DNA from: Streptomyces sp. JB150
GTDB lineage: Bacteria; Actinomycetota; Actinomycetes; Streptomycetales; Streptomycetaceae
Direction: 5' to 3'
NCBI RefSeq assembly: GCF_011193355.1
Contig: NZ_CP049780.1
Span: 569,686 to 633,685 of the forward strand
DNA length: 64,000 nucleotides
Of this stretch, positions 54,371-63,357 are shown one piece after another (within the stretch, counting starts at the first letter, position 1; each line of letters starts with the position of its first letter). A model generated the notes under the pieces. That model did not search any database and had not been told where the DNA came from. It worked only from the letters and a program-made list of their open reading frames with translations. The position numbers were made by a program, and so were the translations under genes.

Positions 54371-55591
54371 TCAGGGGGTCAGCTCGTCGTGCCGGCCGGC
54401 GCGCCATTCGACGAGGAGCACCGTCGCGTCGTCGGCGAGGCGGCCCGCGTGGTGCTCCATCACCGCGTGCATCAGACGGCGCAGTGTCTCGTGCAGGGGC
54501 TGGTGGCCGAAGTGGTGGCGTACGACGAAGTCGACGAAGCGGTCACGGCCGAACTCCCGGCCGTCGGCGTCCCGTGCCTCGACCACGCCGTCGGTGTACA
54601 GCAGCAGCCGGTCGCCGGGTTGCAGCTGCCGGCGGGAGACGGTGATGGGCAGGCCGAGCCCGCTGCCCATCGGCCCGGCGGGCGGGCAGGACAGCTCGAC
54701 GGTCCAGCGGTTGTCGCGCACGACCAGCGGCAGATGGTGGCCGCGGTTGACCCAGGTCAGCTCACCGGTGGCCAGGTCGAGGTCGGCGAGGATGCCGGTG
54801 ACGTAGCGGCTGGTGCCGAAGTGCGTCATCAGCAGGTCCTCGACGGCCCGGCTGGTGTCCGCGAGGGAGGCGTCCTGGCGGCGGGCGTTGCGGCAGGCGG
54901 CCACGGCCACGTTGGCGGTGATCCCGGCGGTGGTGTCGTGGCCCATCGCGTCGAAGACGGACAGGTGCAGTGTGGTGCCGCTGACGGCGTAGTCGAAGGC
55001 GTCGCCGCCCACCGAGTAGGCGGGTTCGACCAGCCCGCCGACGGTGACGTCCCGGCCGGCGAAGGCGGACGGCGCCATCAGGTTCCACTGCATCTCCGCG
55101 GCCACGTTCATGCGCTCGATGCGGACCAGCCGGGCGAAGGAGTCGCTGACGGACCGCTTGCTGAGCAGCAGCAACGCCACCAGGGAGGCCAGGTCGCGCA
55201 GGTCGTCGCGCGCGGTGTCGCCGGCGTCGTCGGCGGTGTCCGCCCGCAGCACCCCGAGCCGTACGATCCCGTCCGTCACCGGCACCCACCACCGCCGGGT
55301 GTGCCGGTCGGCGGGGGCGGTCTCGGTGAGCACGTCGACCCGCTGGAAGGCCCGGCCGGGCAGTGTGCCGTCCACCGTCAGCCGCTCCCCGTCCTCACCC
55401 GCCTCCACGCCACGGCCGGTGACCTGCCGCAGTACGGTCTCGCGGATGTCGGCGACGAAGACGGCGACGTCGCGGAAGCCGGCCCGGGCCGCGTGTCCGG
55501 CGATCAGGCCGGGCAGCTGCTCGAACGTCACCGTGTGCGCGGCCCGCATCAGGTCGCGCAGGATCCGCCCGGTGTCCGCGGTGGCTTCCAT
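54371..55591 (-). CDS. PP2C-type phosphatase of the SpoIIE/RsbU group with N-terminal GAF-like sensor
   Basis: A 406-residue protein serine/threonine phosphatase. The N-terminal 150 residues look GAF-like (VTFEQLPGLIAGHAARAGFR); the catalytic domain (about 170-400) shows VEPAYSVGGDAFDYAVSG (metal-binding GGDxxD), VFDAMGHDTTAGITANVA, WVNRGHHLPLVV and LLLYTDGVVEARDADG. Such enzymes dephosphorylate anti-anti-sigma proteins, often in response to a signal bound by the sensor. The neighbouring hemerythrin gene, on the same strand 71 bases away, may be co-transcribed. Confidence 0.88.
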   Translation of the reverse strand: MEATADTGRILRDLMRAAHTVTFEQLPGLIAGHAARAGFRDVAVFVADIRETVLRQVTGRGVEAGEDGERLTVDGTLPGRAFQRVDVLTETAPADRHTRRWWVPVTDGIVRLGVLRADTADDAGDTARDDLRDLASLVALLLLSKRSVSDSFARLVRIERMNVAAEMQWNLMAPSAFAGRDVTVGGLVEPAYSVGGDAFDYAVSGTTLHLSVFDAMGHDTTAGITANVAVAACRNARRQDASLADTSRAVEDLLMTHFGTSRYVTGILADLDLATGELTWVNRGHHLPLVVRDNRWTVELSCPPAGPMGSGLGLPITVSRRQLQPGDRLLLYTDGVVEARDADGREFGRDRFVDFVVRHHFGHQPLHETLRRLMHAVMEHHAGRLADDATVLLVEWRAGRHDELTP

Positions 55592-55742
55592 CGTCGCCGG
55601 TCCTTGGTTCGCAGGGGCCTCTCGCCGGGGGCGGCCGGTCCGCCGCCCGGGCGCCGTCGGGCGCGCTTCCGCGTACCCACACAGCGGGAGGCGACTCCTG
55701 GCGGCCGCCCGCCCGGGCCGGGGCGGGCGGGGCGGGGGCGCG

Positions 55743-57464
55743 TCATGCCTCCGGGCGGTCCGCGCCGGGCCGGCGCACCACCGTGAGCAGGCCGTCGCGG
55801 GCGGCCAGCGCCTCCAGGGAGAGGGTGTGATAGCCGGCGTGGTCGAACAGCACCGTGATGCGGTCCCGGTCCTCGCTCAGCACCGTGCCGTCGCCCCACT
55901 GCTCGTGCCGTACCTCGGTCCCGACGGGATAGCGGGCCGCTGCCGGGTGGACGGGCCGCTCCTCGGGTCCGCTCGCGGCGCTCACCGCGGTGCGCGGGTC
56001 GTCCTCGTCGCAGCGGTCGCAGTTGCCGCACGGCGCCTCGTACTCCTCGCCGAAGTAGCCGAGCAGGAAGTGCCGCCGGCAGCCGGTGGTCTCGGCGAAC
56101 GCGCGGGCCATCTCGACCCGTGACCGGTCGGTGCGGCGGTGTGCCTGCGCGGCCCGCGCGGCCCGCTCCGTCGCGCGGCCGGGGGTCATGCCGGGGGCGG
56201 GCCGGATCTCCCCGTCCTCGCCCGTGGCGACGGCGCCGGCCTCCTCCAGCAGGTTGACGGCGGCGGTGACCCGGTTCCTGGACAGGCCGGTCTCCTCGCG
56301 CAGCTCGTCCAGCCCGGCGGCGTCGTCGCCGTCGTCGTCGTGGACGGCGTCGGCCACGTCGGACAGGGTCTCGCGGCTCGGGGTGCGGCCGGCGAACCAG
56401 GTCTGCATCCCGGTGTCCCGCGGCCGGTAGTGCAGTACGGCGAGGGCCGGGCGGCCGTCCCTGCCGCAACGGCCGATCTCCTGGTAGTAGGCGTCCAGGG
56501 AGCCCGGCAGCGACGCGTGGAGGACGAACCGTACGTCCTCCTTGTCGATGCCCATGCCGAACGCGGAGGTCGCCACGACCACGTCGGCGGTGCCGGAGAG
56601 GAAGGCGTCGTGGACGCGGGACCGCTCGGCGGCGCGCAGTCCGGCGTGGTACGCCTCGGCGGTCAGCCCGAGGGCGGCCAGTTCGGCGGCGTAGTGCTCG
56701 GTGTCCTTGCGGGTCCCGGCGTAGACGATGCCCGGCTTGGGCTCGGCGGCGGCCCGTTCGACGACGGCGCGGCGCCGGTCGTCCTCGTCCAGGAAGCGGT
56801 GGACCTCCAGCCTGATGTTCGGCCGGTCGAAGCCGGTCACCATCACGCGTGGCCGCCGCATGCCGAGGCGCTCGGTGATCTCCCTGCGCACCGGTGGGGC
56901 GGCGGTGGCGGTCAGGGCCAGGACCGGCGGTCTGCCCACCCGGCGCACCGCGTGGTGCAGTCGCAGGTAGTCGGGGCGGAAGTCGTGGCCCCAGGAGGAC
57001 ACGCACTGCGCCTCGTCCACCACGAACAGCGCGGGCCGGGTCTGCGCCAGCCGCTCCACCACCTCGTCCTTGGCGAGCTGCTCGGGGGACAGATACAGGA
57101 AACGGGCCTCGCCGCGGCGCACCGCCTCCCAGGCGGCGTCGGTCGCCGCCGCGCCCACGTCGGAGTTGACCGCGACGGCCCCGGCGGCGGCGTCGTCGTC
57201 CGGCAGCCCGGCGATCTGGTCGCGCTGCAGGGCCAGCAGGGGGGACACCACCACGACCGGCCCGGACAGCATGAGGGCGGGGACCTGGTAGACGGCGGAC
57301 TTGCCGGATCCGGTCGGCATGACGACGAGGGCGTCCTCGCCGGCGGCCACCCACTCCATGGCCGTGAGCTGGCCCGGCAGAAGCGTGTCCCAGCCGAACA
57401 CGTCCGCGGCGATCTCCCGCAGGCGCGCGGCGCGGGCCTCTTCCTTCCGCGTCCGTTCCACCAT
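55743..57464 (-). CDS. RecQ-family ATP-dependent DNA helicase
   Basis: A 573-residue 3'-5' helicase of superfamily 2. Motifs: Q region LLPGQLTAMEWVA, Walker A VVMPTGSGKSAVYQ, DEAQ box FVVDEAQCVSSWGHDFRPDY (motif II and the aromatic loop), ALTATA, then SGTADVVVATSAFGMGIDK and IGRCGRDG. The zinc site (YEAPCGNCDRCDEDD) and winged-helix-like regions follow. The HRDC domain is absent; the last 60 residues carry a small beta domain (VGTEVRHEQWGDGTVLSEDR), as in a common actinobacterial variant. ATG at 57464 with GGGAGC upstream. Confidence 0.92.
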   Translation of the reverse strand: MVERTRKEEARAARLREIAADVFGWDTLLPGQLTAMEWVAAGEDALVVMPTGSGKSAVYQVPALMLSGPVVVVSPLLALQRDQIAGLPDDDAAAGAVAVNSDVGAAATDAAWEAVRRGEARFLYLSPEQLAKDEVVERLAQTRPALFVVDEAQCVSSWGHDFRPDYLRLHHAVRRVGRPPVLALTATAAPPVRREITERLGMRRPRVMVTGFDRPNIRLEVHRFLDEDDRRRAVVERAAAEPKPGIVYAGTRKDTEHYAAELAALGLTAEAYHAGLRAAERSRVHDAFLSGTADVVVATSAFGMGIDKEDVRFVLHASLPGSLDAYYQEIGRCGRDGRPALAVLHYRPRDTGMQTWFAGRTPSRETLSDVADAVHDDDGDDAAGLDELREETGLSRNRVTAAVNLLEEAGAVATGEDGEIRPAPGMTPGRATERAARAAQAHRRTDRSRVEMARAFAETTGCRRHFLLGYFGEEYEAPCGNCDRCDEDDPRTAVSAASGPEERPVHPAAARYPVGTEVRHEQWGDGTVLSEDRDRITVLFDHAGYHTLSLEALAARDGLLTVVRRPGADRPEA

Positions 57465-57595
57465 GGCCCGCTCCCTCTCCGTTCGCGCGGGCGCGCCCGG
57501 CCGCGTCCCGACGCCAGGGCGAGTACCCGGTGCGGGGATGCGCACCCGCGGGCCGGGGACGCGGTGCGCCGGGCCCGCGCGGTGCTCAGGCGAGG

Positions 57596-58016
57596 TCCGC
57601 GGGAATGGGCGGCAGTCCCGCGCCCACCCGCGCCCCCGTCTTCCGCGGCCAGATGTGGGCCGCGTCGTGGGTGTGCACCGGGTGCCACCACAGCGCATGC
57701 CGAGCTGCCGTACGGCGGGGACGTCGTAGGTGCGCTGGTAGGTGACCCACGGGAGCTGGGCCAGGTCCTGCCGGGTGAGCCGGTCGCCGGCGCTCGGGTG
57801 GTCGTCGGCGACGAGGAAGACCCAGCGGTCGTCGTCGAGGTCGGTGGCGGGGAAGTCACTGATCACTCCGTGCGGCATGAGCAGGCCGTCGGTGGCGCTG
57901 AGGAGCGTCGCGGTGTCGTCCACCACGGTGGACGGGGCCTGGGTGGAGCGGAGCCGGATGCCGGGGGCCTCGGCGTGCACCACAGTCGGCGGGCGGTGCG
58001 GGATCCGCCCGGTCAA
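57596..58016 (-). pseudogene. LysR-family regulator remnant with internal deletion and missing HTH
   Basis: Reading on the minus strand, 58016 to about 57700 encodes the middle of a LysR substrate-binding domain (EAPGIRLRSTQAPSTVVDD, LLSATDGLLMPHGVIS, WVTYQRTYDVPAVRQLGM); after a frame change the last part LWWHPVHTHDAAHIWPRK ends at the stop 57598. Roughly 70 residues are missing between the parts, and the N-terminal DNA-binding domain is absent. It can no longer bind DNA. Confidence 0.75.
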
Positions 58017-58214
58017 TACTCCGTCCGGGAATCGCCTTGGACACCGCGGAAGGTTCTACGCGCGTCGTCATCGACGTCGGTATATCGGAAGACACCAGCC
58101 CCAACCGTCGTGGTTGGAGCAATGACCACAACCACTGATCAGGGGCCGCAATACCCCCCTGAGCTGGGGCAGAATTCCGGCCGCACCGTCCAGAAAAGGC
58201 AAGAGGACCCATCT

Positions 58215-59147
58215 GTGCGACCAAGATTCCCCGGCGCTCGCGCCTCCATCGCCGCACTCGGACTGCTGGCCTCCCTCGTCACCGCCTGCGGCTCGTCCGG
58301 CGGCGGCGCCGACAGGACGACGCTGCGCCTGGTGGCGCCCGAGTACGGCAACAGCCCCTCGACCAGTTCCAAGGCGTACTGGGACGAGCTGACCGCCGCC
58401 TTCACCGCCGCCCACCCCGGCACGAAGGTCGAGGTGATGCTCCACCCGTGGACCGACGTCGACCGCGAGGCGGGGGCGCAGCCGCCGAAGACCTGGTCGG
58501 ATCTCAGGGCCGCGGCCCAGGCGCTCGAGGCGCGGGGCGTGGCGTACCCGTACGCCCTGCCGCTCGGCCCGGAGGAGGCGCACGCCGAGGCTCTGATCTG
58601 GCAGCTGAGCAACGGCGGGGGTACGCCGACGACAGTGGCGGCTACAGCCTCGCGTCCGAGCGGAACACGCAGACGTTCCGCTGGATCAGGGACAACCTGG
58701 TCGCCCCCGGCCTGACCGGTCCCGTCCCGCCGGCCCGGCTCGACCGGCAGGACGCCTTCGCCGCGTTCCTGCGCGGCGATGTCGGCATGCTCAACGGCTA
58801 CCCGTCCCTCCTGCACGAGGCGCGGCCGAAGGGCATCGAGGTCGGCACCCTGCGCATGCCGGTGTCGGACACCCTGGGCGACGGACAGGCCCCGCCGTCC
58901 GTGGGCGTCGCCGACTGGATGATGGCCTTCAAGCACGCCGACAACCGCGAACTGAGACCCCAGCGGAGAGCAGTTCCTCGCCGCACTGCGCGGTGCCCGG
59001 CTGTACCCGGTCAACGAACCGTCCTGGCTCCAGGTCAGCGACGTCATCAAGCCCGACATCGGCAAGGCGGTCGCACCGTCCGCCGAACCCGAGGCCGTAC
59101 TGGAGGACATCGCCCGGCAGGCCCGGAAGACCACCGGGAACCCGTAG
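58215..59147 (+). pseudogene. Decayed solute-binding lipoprotein gene
   Basis: Begins as a normal lipoprotein (GTG 58215 with GAGGA 8 bases upstream; lipobox VTAC, then RLVAPEYGNSPSTSSKAYWD). An in-frame junction at VDREAGAQPPKTWSDL removes about 80 expected residues. A frameshift near 58620 is needed to continue with YADDSGGYSLASERNTQTFR and GVADWMMAFKHADN, and another near 58960 for EQFLAALRGARLYPVNEPSW and the end KTTGNP (stop 59145-59147). It was a sugar-type ABC binding protein; no permease genes remain beside it. Confidence 0.8.
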
Positions 59148-59214
59148 GCGGGTGACCGGGCGGTTCGTCGCCGGCCGAGGTGTCGCCCCCGGCGGGCAGG
59201 GGCACCCGTGCGCC

Positions 59215-60471
59215 ATGAACGCACCTCACCGCCCCCTCGTCGATCACACGTTGCCCGCGCTCGCCGAGGGGTACGCCTGGCTGCCCAACCGGATGAGGCG
59301 GAGCGCGGACCAGGTCGTGCGGACCCGCCTCATGGGCCGTCCGGCGCTGGCCGTGCGGGGCCCGGAAGCGGTGAGGTTCTTCTACGACGAGCGACACGTG
59401 CGCCGCCATGACGCCGTCCCCGGCCCGGTGCTGAGCACCCTGTTCGGCCACGGGGCGGTCCACACCCTCGACGGGGACGCCCACCGCGTGCGCAAGGACC
59501 TGTTCCTGCCCCTGCTGGGCGTCGAGCGGATCGCGGGGGTGGTCGAGCATGTCACCGCCGCGTGGGACGAGGCGGCCCCCACGTGGGCCGGCCGCTCCTC
59601 CGTCGTACTGCTCGACGAGACGAGCGTGGTGCTCACCCGAGGCGTCTGCCGGTGGGCGGGGATCCCCCTGAGCGACGACGACGCCGAGCCGACGGCGCGG
59701 GACCTGGTCGCGATGGTGGACGGGTTCGCCACCCTGGGGCCGCGCCACTGGCGGGCCCGGCGTGCCCGCGCCCGGCAGGAGGCACGGCTGGCCCGCCTGG
59801 TCGAGGACGTCCGGTCGGGCGCGGTGACCGCCCCCGCGGACTCGGTCCTCGACCGGATCTGCCGCCACCCGCACGCGGCCGGTGAGCCGCCGGAGCCACT
59901 GGAGCCGCGGACGGCCGCGGTGGAACTGCTCAACGTCATCCGCCCCACCGTCGCCGTCTGCTGGTTCGTCGCCTTCGCGGCGCACGCGCTGCACCGGTGG
60001 CCGCAGAACCGGGAGCGGCTGCGCGGCGGGGACGCCGCCTGGGCCGCGGCGTTCACGCACGAGGTCCGCCGCTTCTACCCGTTCGCCCCGTTCCTGGGCG
60101 GCCGGGCCGTCTCCGACCTGACCTGGCAGGGCGAACACGTGCCGGCCGGCGCCATGGTGCTGCTGGACGTGTACGGGCAGAACCACGACGAGAAGCTGTG
60201 GGGAGACCCGTACGCCTTTCGCCCGCAACGGTTCCTGGACCGGCCGGTCGACCGCGACGAACTCATCCCGCAGGGCGGCGGCGATCCCCGGCACGGGCAC
60301 CGCTGCCCGGGCGAGGGCATGACCATCGGACTGCTGGAGGCCCTGGCGACACGGCTGGCCCGCCTGGAGTACACCGTTCCGGAGCAGGACCTGACGATCT
60401 CGCTGCGGCGCATCCCGGCACGACCGCGCAGCGGCTTCGTCATCGCCGACGTGCGCCCGCCCGCCGCATGA
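59215..60471 (+). CDS. Cytochrome P450 of the CYP152 (fatty acid peroxygenase) type
   Basis: A 418-residue P450. The haem-thiolate Cys is C364 in GGGDPRHGHRCPGEGMTI. Instead of the usual acid-alcohol pair of the I helix it has R243-P244 in NVIRPTVAVCWFVAF, the diagnostic Arg-Pro of CYP152 peroxygenases, which use hydrogen peroxide and the substrate carboxylate for hydroxylation or decarboxylation of fatty acids. EVRRFYPFAPFLGGRA is the K-helix ExxR region. No redox partner is needed or encoded nearby. The ATG at 59215 fits the family's N-terminus. The stop overlaps a GAF/ANTAR gene (ATGA). Confidence 0.92.
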   Translation: MNAPHRPLVDHTLPALAEGYAWLPNRMRRSADQVVRTRLMGRPALAVRGPEAVRFFYDERHVRRHDAVPGPVLSTLFGHGAVHTLDGDAHRVRKDLFLPLLGVERIAGVVEHVTAAWDEAAPTWAGRSSVVLLDETSVVLTRGVCRWAGIPLSDDDAEPTARDLVAMVDGFATLGPRHWRARRARARQEARLARLVEDVRSGAVTAPADSVLDRICRHPHAAGEPPEPLEPRTAAVELLNVIRPTVAVCWFVAFAAHALHRWPQNRERLRGGDAAWAAAFTHEVRRFYPFAPFLGGRAVSDLTWQGEHVPAGAMVLLDVYGQNHDEKLWGDPYAFRPQRFLDRPVDRDELIPQGGGDPRHGHRCPGEGMTIGLLEALATRLARLEYTVPEQDLTISLRRIPARPRSGFVIADVRPPAA

Positions 60472-61181
60472 CCGCCGAGGTGACGAAGGCGGCGCGGCTG
60501 GTCGCGCGAGCCGCGGCGGGCAGCCCCGGTGCGGAGGTTCCCCGGCGGGTGTGCGCGGCGGTGCGCGAAGGGCTCGGCGTGGACGGTGCCACCTTGTCGT
60601 TGCTCACCGACACCCCCTCCCGCCAGCTGCTCGCCGCGTCGGACGATGCCGCCCTGCAGCTGGAGGAGATCCAGTTCACGGTGGCGGAGGGACCCTGCGT
60701 CAGCGCCGCGCGGACCGGCGAGCCCGTCGCCGTGAACGACCTGCGGCACGAGCTGACGCCCTGGCCGCTGTTCGGGGCGATGACGCGGGAGAAGCTGCCG
60801 GAGGTGCGCTCCGTCTACGCGCTCCCGCTGTTCTTCGGCGACTACGTCCTCGGGTCCGTCGACCTGCTGGCGACGCGGCCCGGCGCGCTCGACGAGGAGG
60901 CCCTGGAGCAGGCGGCCGACGTGGCCGACGCCGTGACGGCGGCGCTCATGCCGACCCGCGAGATGCTGCTGACCGGGAACGAGGCCCCCGCGTGGGAGCC
61001 GGAGCCGGTCGTCCGCGCCCACTGGTTCGACACCTGGCGCGCGGTCGGAGCGCTGGCGGCCCGGCGGCGGGTCACCCCGGAGGACGCCCTCGCCCTCCTG
61101 CGCGCCGAGGCCTTCCGCACCGGCAGGTCGCTGCCGGACATCACCACGGACATCCTGCGCGACCCGCCCGGTACGTCGTAA
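60468..61181 (+). CDS. GAF-ANTAR regulator
   Basis: A 237-residue sensor/antiterminator-type protein. A GAF domain (about 15-160: VDGATLSLLTDTPSRQLLAA, LQFTVAEGPC-type stretch, SVYALPLFFGDYVLGSVDLL) is followed by a C-terminal ANTAR domain (about 170-237: VGALAARRRVTPEDALALLR, AFRTGRSLPDITTDIL), an RNA-binding three-helix bundle. Its ATG overlaps the P450 stop, so both are made together; the target RNA is unknown. Confidence 0.85.
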   Translation: MTAEVTKAARLVARAAAGSPGAEVPRRVCAAVREGLGVDGATLSLLTDTPSRQLLAASDDAALQLEEIQFTVAEGPCVSAARTGEPVAVNDLRHELTPWPLFGAMTREKLPEVRSVYALPLFFGDYVLGSVDLLATRPGALDEEALEQAADVADAVTAALMPTREMLLTGNEAPAWEPEPVVRAHWFDTWRAVGALAARRRVTPEDALALLRAEAFRTGRSLPDITTDILRDPPGTS

Positions 61182-61228
61182 GCCGCCGGTACGTCGCAGG
61201 CGCGCAGGTGTCTCGTAGACCCGCGGGT

Positions 61229-61477
61229 TCAGGCGCCGAGCTGGGTCACGGCGACGTCCAGGCGCGCGGCGATCGCCTCCAGGTCGCGCCCGGACGCGTC
61301 GTCGGTGTCGAGCCGGGCGACGAGGTCTTCCCTGGAGATGACCTCCGCCGCCCCGCGCCACCGCTCGTCCGTGAGCGCCGACGCCGGTACGACGGCGGCG
61401 GCACCGGCCACGACGACCAGGACCGGCTCGTCGGCGTCGGACTCCAGCAGGGCCTTGACGTGCTCAGACGTGATCAT
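61229..61477 (-). CDS. Small hypothetical protein
   Basis: 82 residues, soluble, starting MITSEHVKALLESDADEPVL, with a strand-rich centre (VVVAGAAAVVPAS) and two helices (REDLVARLDTD, LEAIAARLDVAVTQL). It has a GGAGG site 6 bases before the ATG at 61477. Not recognised; similar small proteins occur in other Streptomyces as far as I recall. Confidence 0.65.
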   Translation of the reverse strand: MITSEHVKALLESDADEPVLVVVAGAAAVVPASALTDERWRGAAEVISREDLVARLDTDDASGRDLEAIAARLDVAVTQLGA

Positions 61478-61695
61478 TCGGTTCCTCCGGTTCCCTCGGT
61501 GTTGCCGGTCGCCGCGGACGGCTCACGCGGACGGCTCACGGGTAACCCGCAGCCCCGCTCGCACTCCGCTCAGGCGGTGTGTGCCGGGGAGAGATAGGGC
61601 GACGCGGTCGGGGTACTCGCCGCACACCGGGGCCCACCGGCGCACGCGCTACTCCCCCGCACCCCCCACTCCGCTTCCCGAGGATGTGATCCCCC

Positions 61696-62169
61696 ATGAC
61701 TCCCGCTGGGAAATCGCTGACGGCGGCCGCCGCGGGTCTGGCCGCCGGGACCGCCGTCCTGCTGCGCCGCGCGAAGGCACGTTCGTCCGCGAAATCCGCC
61801 GGAGACCGGTGGCTGACGGTGACGATCTACCGTGAACCCGGTGAGGTGCGGCCCGACGAGCTGCCGTCCCCGCTGCGGGAGTACGGCGACCGGATCGAGA
61901 CGCGCGTCCGCCCGGCACCCGGCGACCGGGGCACGGAACTGGCGGTGCGCCTGCGGGAGACGGAGCCGGACGCCGCGTACTCCGTGCCGGCCCGGCTCGC
62001 CGGTGCGGACCCGCGGCAGGACCTGCGCCAAGCCCTGCGCGAGGCCAAGTCGCTGCTGGAGGCGGGTGAGGTCCTGCGCCCCGACGCGCCGCCCACCACC
62101 CACGACACGCCGGGCGGAAAGCTCGTCGGTCTGCTGAGTCGCCGCGCGGGCGGGGAGGGAGTGCTGTGA
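61696..62169 (+). CDS. Hypothetical protein with N-terminal anchor
   Basis: 157 residues: a hydrophobic N-terminal segment (LTAAAAGLAAGTAVLLRRAK) that could be a membrane anchor, then a compact alpha/beta domain (WLTVTIYREPGEVRPDELPS, REYGDRIETRVRPAPGDRGT, DLRQALREAKSLLEAGEVL). It overlaps the downstream dehydrogenase gene by 4 bases, so a linked function is likely. The domain resembles small polyketide-cyclase/SRPBCC-like pieces that often lie next to such dehydrogenases in actinobacteria, but this is not certain. Confidence 0.68.
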   Translation: MTPAGKSLTAAAAGLAAGTAVLLRRAKARSSAKSAGDRWLTVTIYREPGEVRPDELPSPLREYGDRIETRVRPAPGDRGTELAVRLRETEPDAAYSVPARLAGADPRQDLRQALREAKSLLEAGEVLRPDAPPTTHDTPGGKLVGLLSRRAGGEGVL

Positions 62170-63341
62170 AGGCCCTGTGCTGGGAAGGCGTCAACAAGCT
62201 CGCCGTGGAGCAGGTGCCCGATCCGGAACTGCGCAACGACCAGGACGTGATCGTACGGCTCATCGCGGGCACCACCTGCGGTTCGGACCTCCATCTCATC
62301 GGCGGCTACATCCCGCTCATGCGCTCAGGTGACGTCATCGGCCACGAGTTCCTCGGCGAGGTCGTCGAGGTCGGCTCCGGCGTACGCAAGCACCGGGTGG
62401 GCGACCGGGTGGTGGTCTCCTCGTTCGTCGGCTGCGGCCGGTGCTGGTACTGCGCCCACGACCTGTGGTCCCTGTGCGACAACACCAACACCAACCCCGG
62501 TGTCGGCCAGGCCCTGTTCGGCGCCGACACGGGCGGCATCTTCGGCTACTCGCACGCCATGGGCGGCCTGCGCGGCAGCCACGCCGAGTACGTGCGCGTC
62601 CCCTTCGCCGACTACGGCGCCTTCCCGGTCCCGGAGGGCGTCGACGACACCAGCGCCCTGTTCGTGTCCGACTCGGTGCCCACGGGCTGGATGGGCGCCG
62701 ACCTGGCGGGCGTGAAGCCGGGCGACACGGTCGCCGTGTGGGGCTGCGGGGCGGTGGGCCAGATGGCCGCACGCGCCGCGATCGTGCTGGGCGCGGAGCG
62801 GGTGATCTCCATCGACCGCATTCCCGAACGGCTGGAGATGACCGAGCGGTACATCGGCAGCGAGGTCATCGACTACACCGCCACCGATGTGGGGGCCGAA
62901 CTGCGCGAACGCACCGGCGGCCGGGGGCCGGACGTGTGCATCGAGGCGGTCGGCATGGAAGCCCACAGCGACAGCCCCGTGCACCTCTACGACCAGGTCA
63001 AACAGCAACTGCGCCTGCAGACGGACCGCCCCACCGCCGTACGCCAGGCCATCCACGCCTGCCGCAAGGGTGGCACGGTGTTCGTCCTCGGTGTCTTCGC
63101 CGGCGCGGTCGACAAGTTCCCGCTGGGCGCGGTGATCAACAAGGGTCTGACCGTGCGGGGCGCGCAGCAGCACGGCCAGCGGTACATCCCGATGCTCCTG
63201 GACCGCCTGGCGACCGGCGAGCTGAGCACCGCCCACCTGGCGACCCACACCCTCTCCCTGGACCAGGCGCCGCGCGCGTACGACATGTTCAAGGAGAAGA
63301 CGGACGGCTGCGTCCGCGCGGTGATCCGCCCGGACGCGTGA
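62166..63341 (+). CDS. Zinc-dependent alcohol dehydrogenase (formaldehyde-dehydrogenase-like)
   Basis: A 391-residue medium-chain dehydrogenase. The catalytic zinc ligands are C39-type TTCGSDLHL, H in GDVIGHEFLGEV and the lobe cysteines in GCGRCWYCAHDLWSLCDN (structural zinc). Rossmann motif VAVWGCGAVGQMAARAA binds NAD. It is closest to glutathione-independent formaldehyde dehydrogenase-like enzymes, with a long insert DTGGIFGYSHAMGGLRGSHA. Substrate unknown. GTG start at 62166, overlapping the preceding gene. Confidence 0.88.
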   Translation: MKALCWEGVNKLAVEQVPDPELRNDQDVIVRLIAGTTCGSDLHLIGGYIPLMRSGDVIGHEFLGEVVEVGSGVRKHRVGDRVVVSSFVGCGRCWYCAHDLWSLCDNTNTNPGVGQALFGADTGGIFGYSHAMGGLRGSHAEYVRVPFADYGAFPVPEGVDDTSALFVSDSVPTGWMGADLAGVKPGDTVAVWGCGAVGQMAARAAIVLGAERVISIDRIPERLEMTERYIGSEVIDYTATDVGAELRERTGGRGPDVCIEAVGMEAHSDSPVHLYDQVKQQLRLQTDRPTAVRQAIHACRKGGTVFVLGVFAGAVDKFPLGAVINKGLTVRGAQQHGQRYIPMLLDRLATGELSTAHLATHTLSLDQAPRAYDMFKEKTDGCVRAVIRPDA

Positions 63342-63357
63342 ACCGCCGGGGGGCGGT
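63342..63357. terminator. Short hairpin between convergent dehydrogenase genes
   Basis: ACCGCC (63342-63347) pairs with GGCGGT (63352-63357) around GGGG, right between the two stop codons; a small bidirectional terminator candidate. Confidence 0.35.

Noticed and set aside
55743..58016. RecQ helicase with a 185-residue N-terminal extension
   Set aside because: The extension is the remnant of a LysR regulator in the same frame by chance; the ATG at 57464 has a good ribosome-binding site and the family's usual N-terminus.
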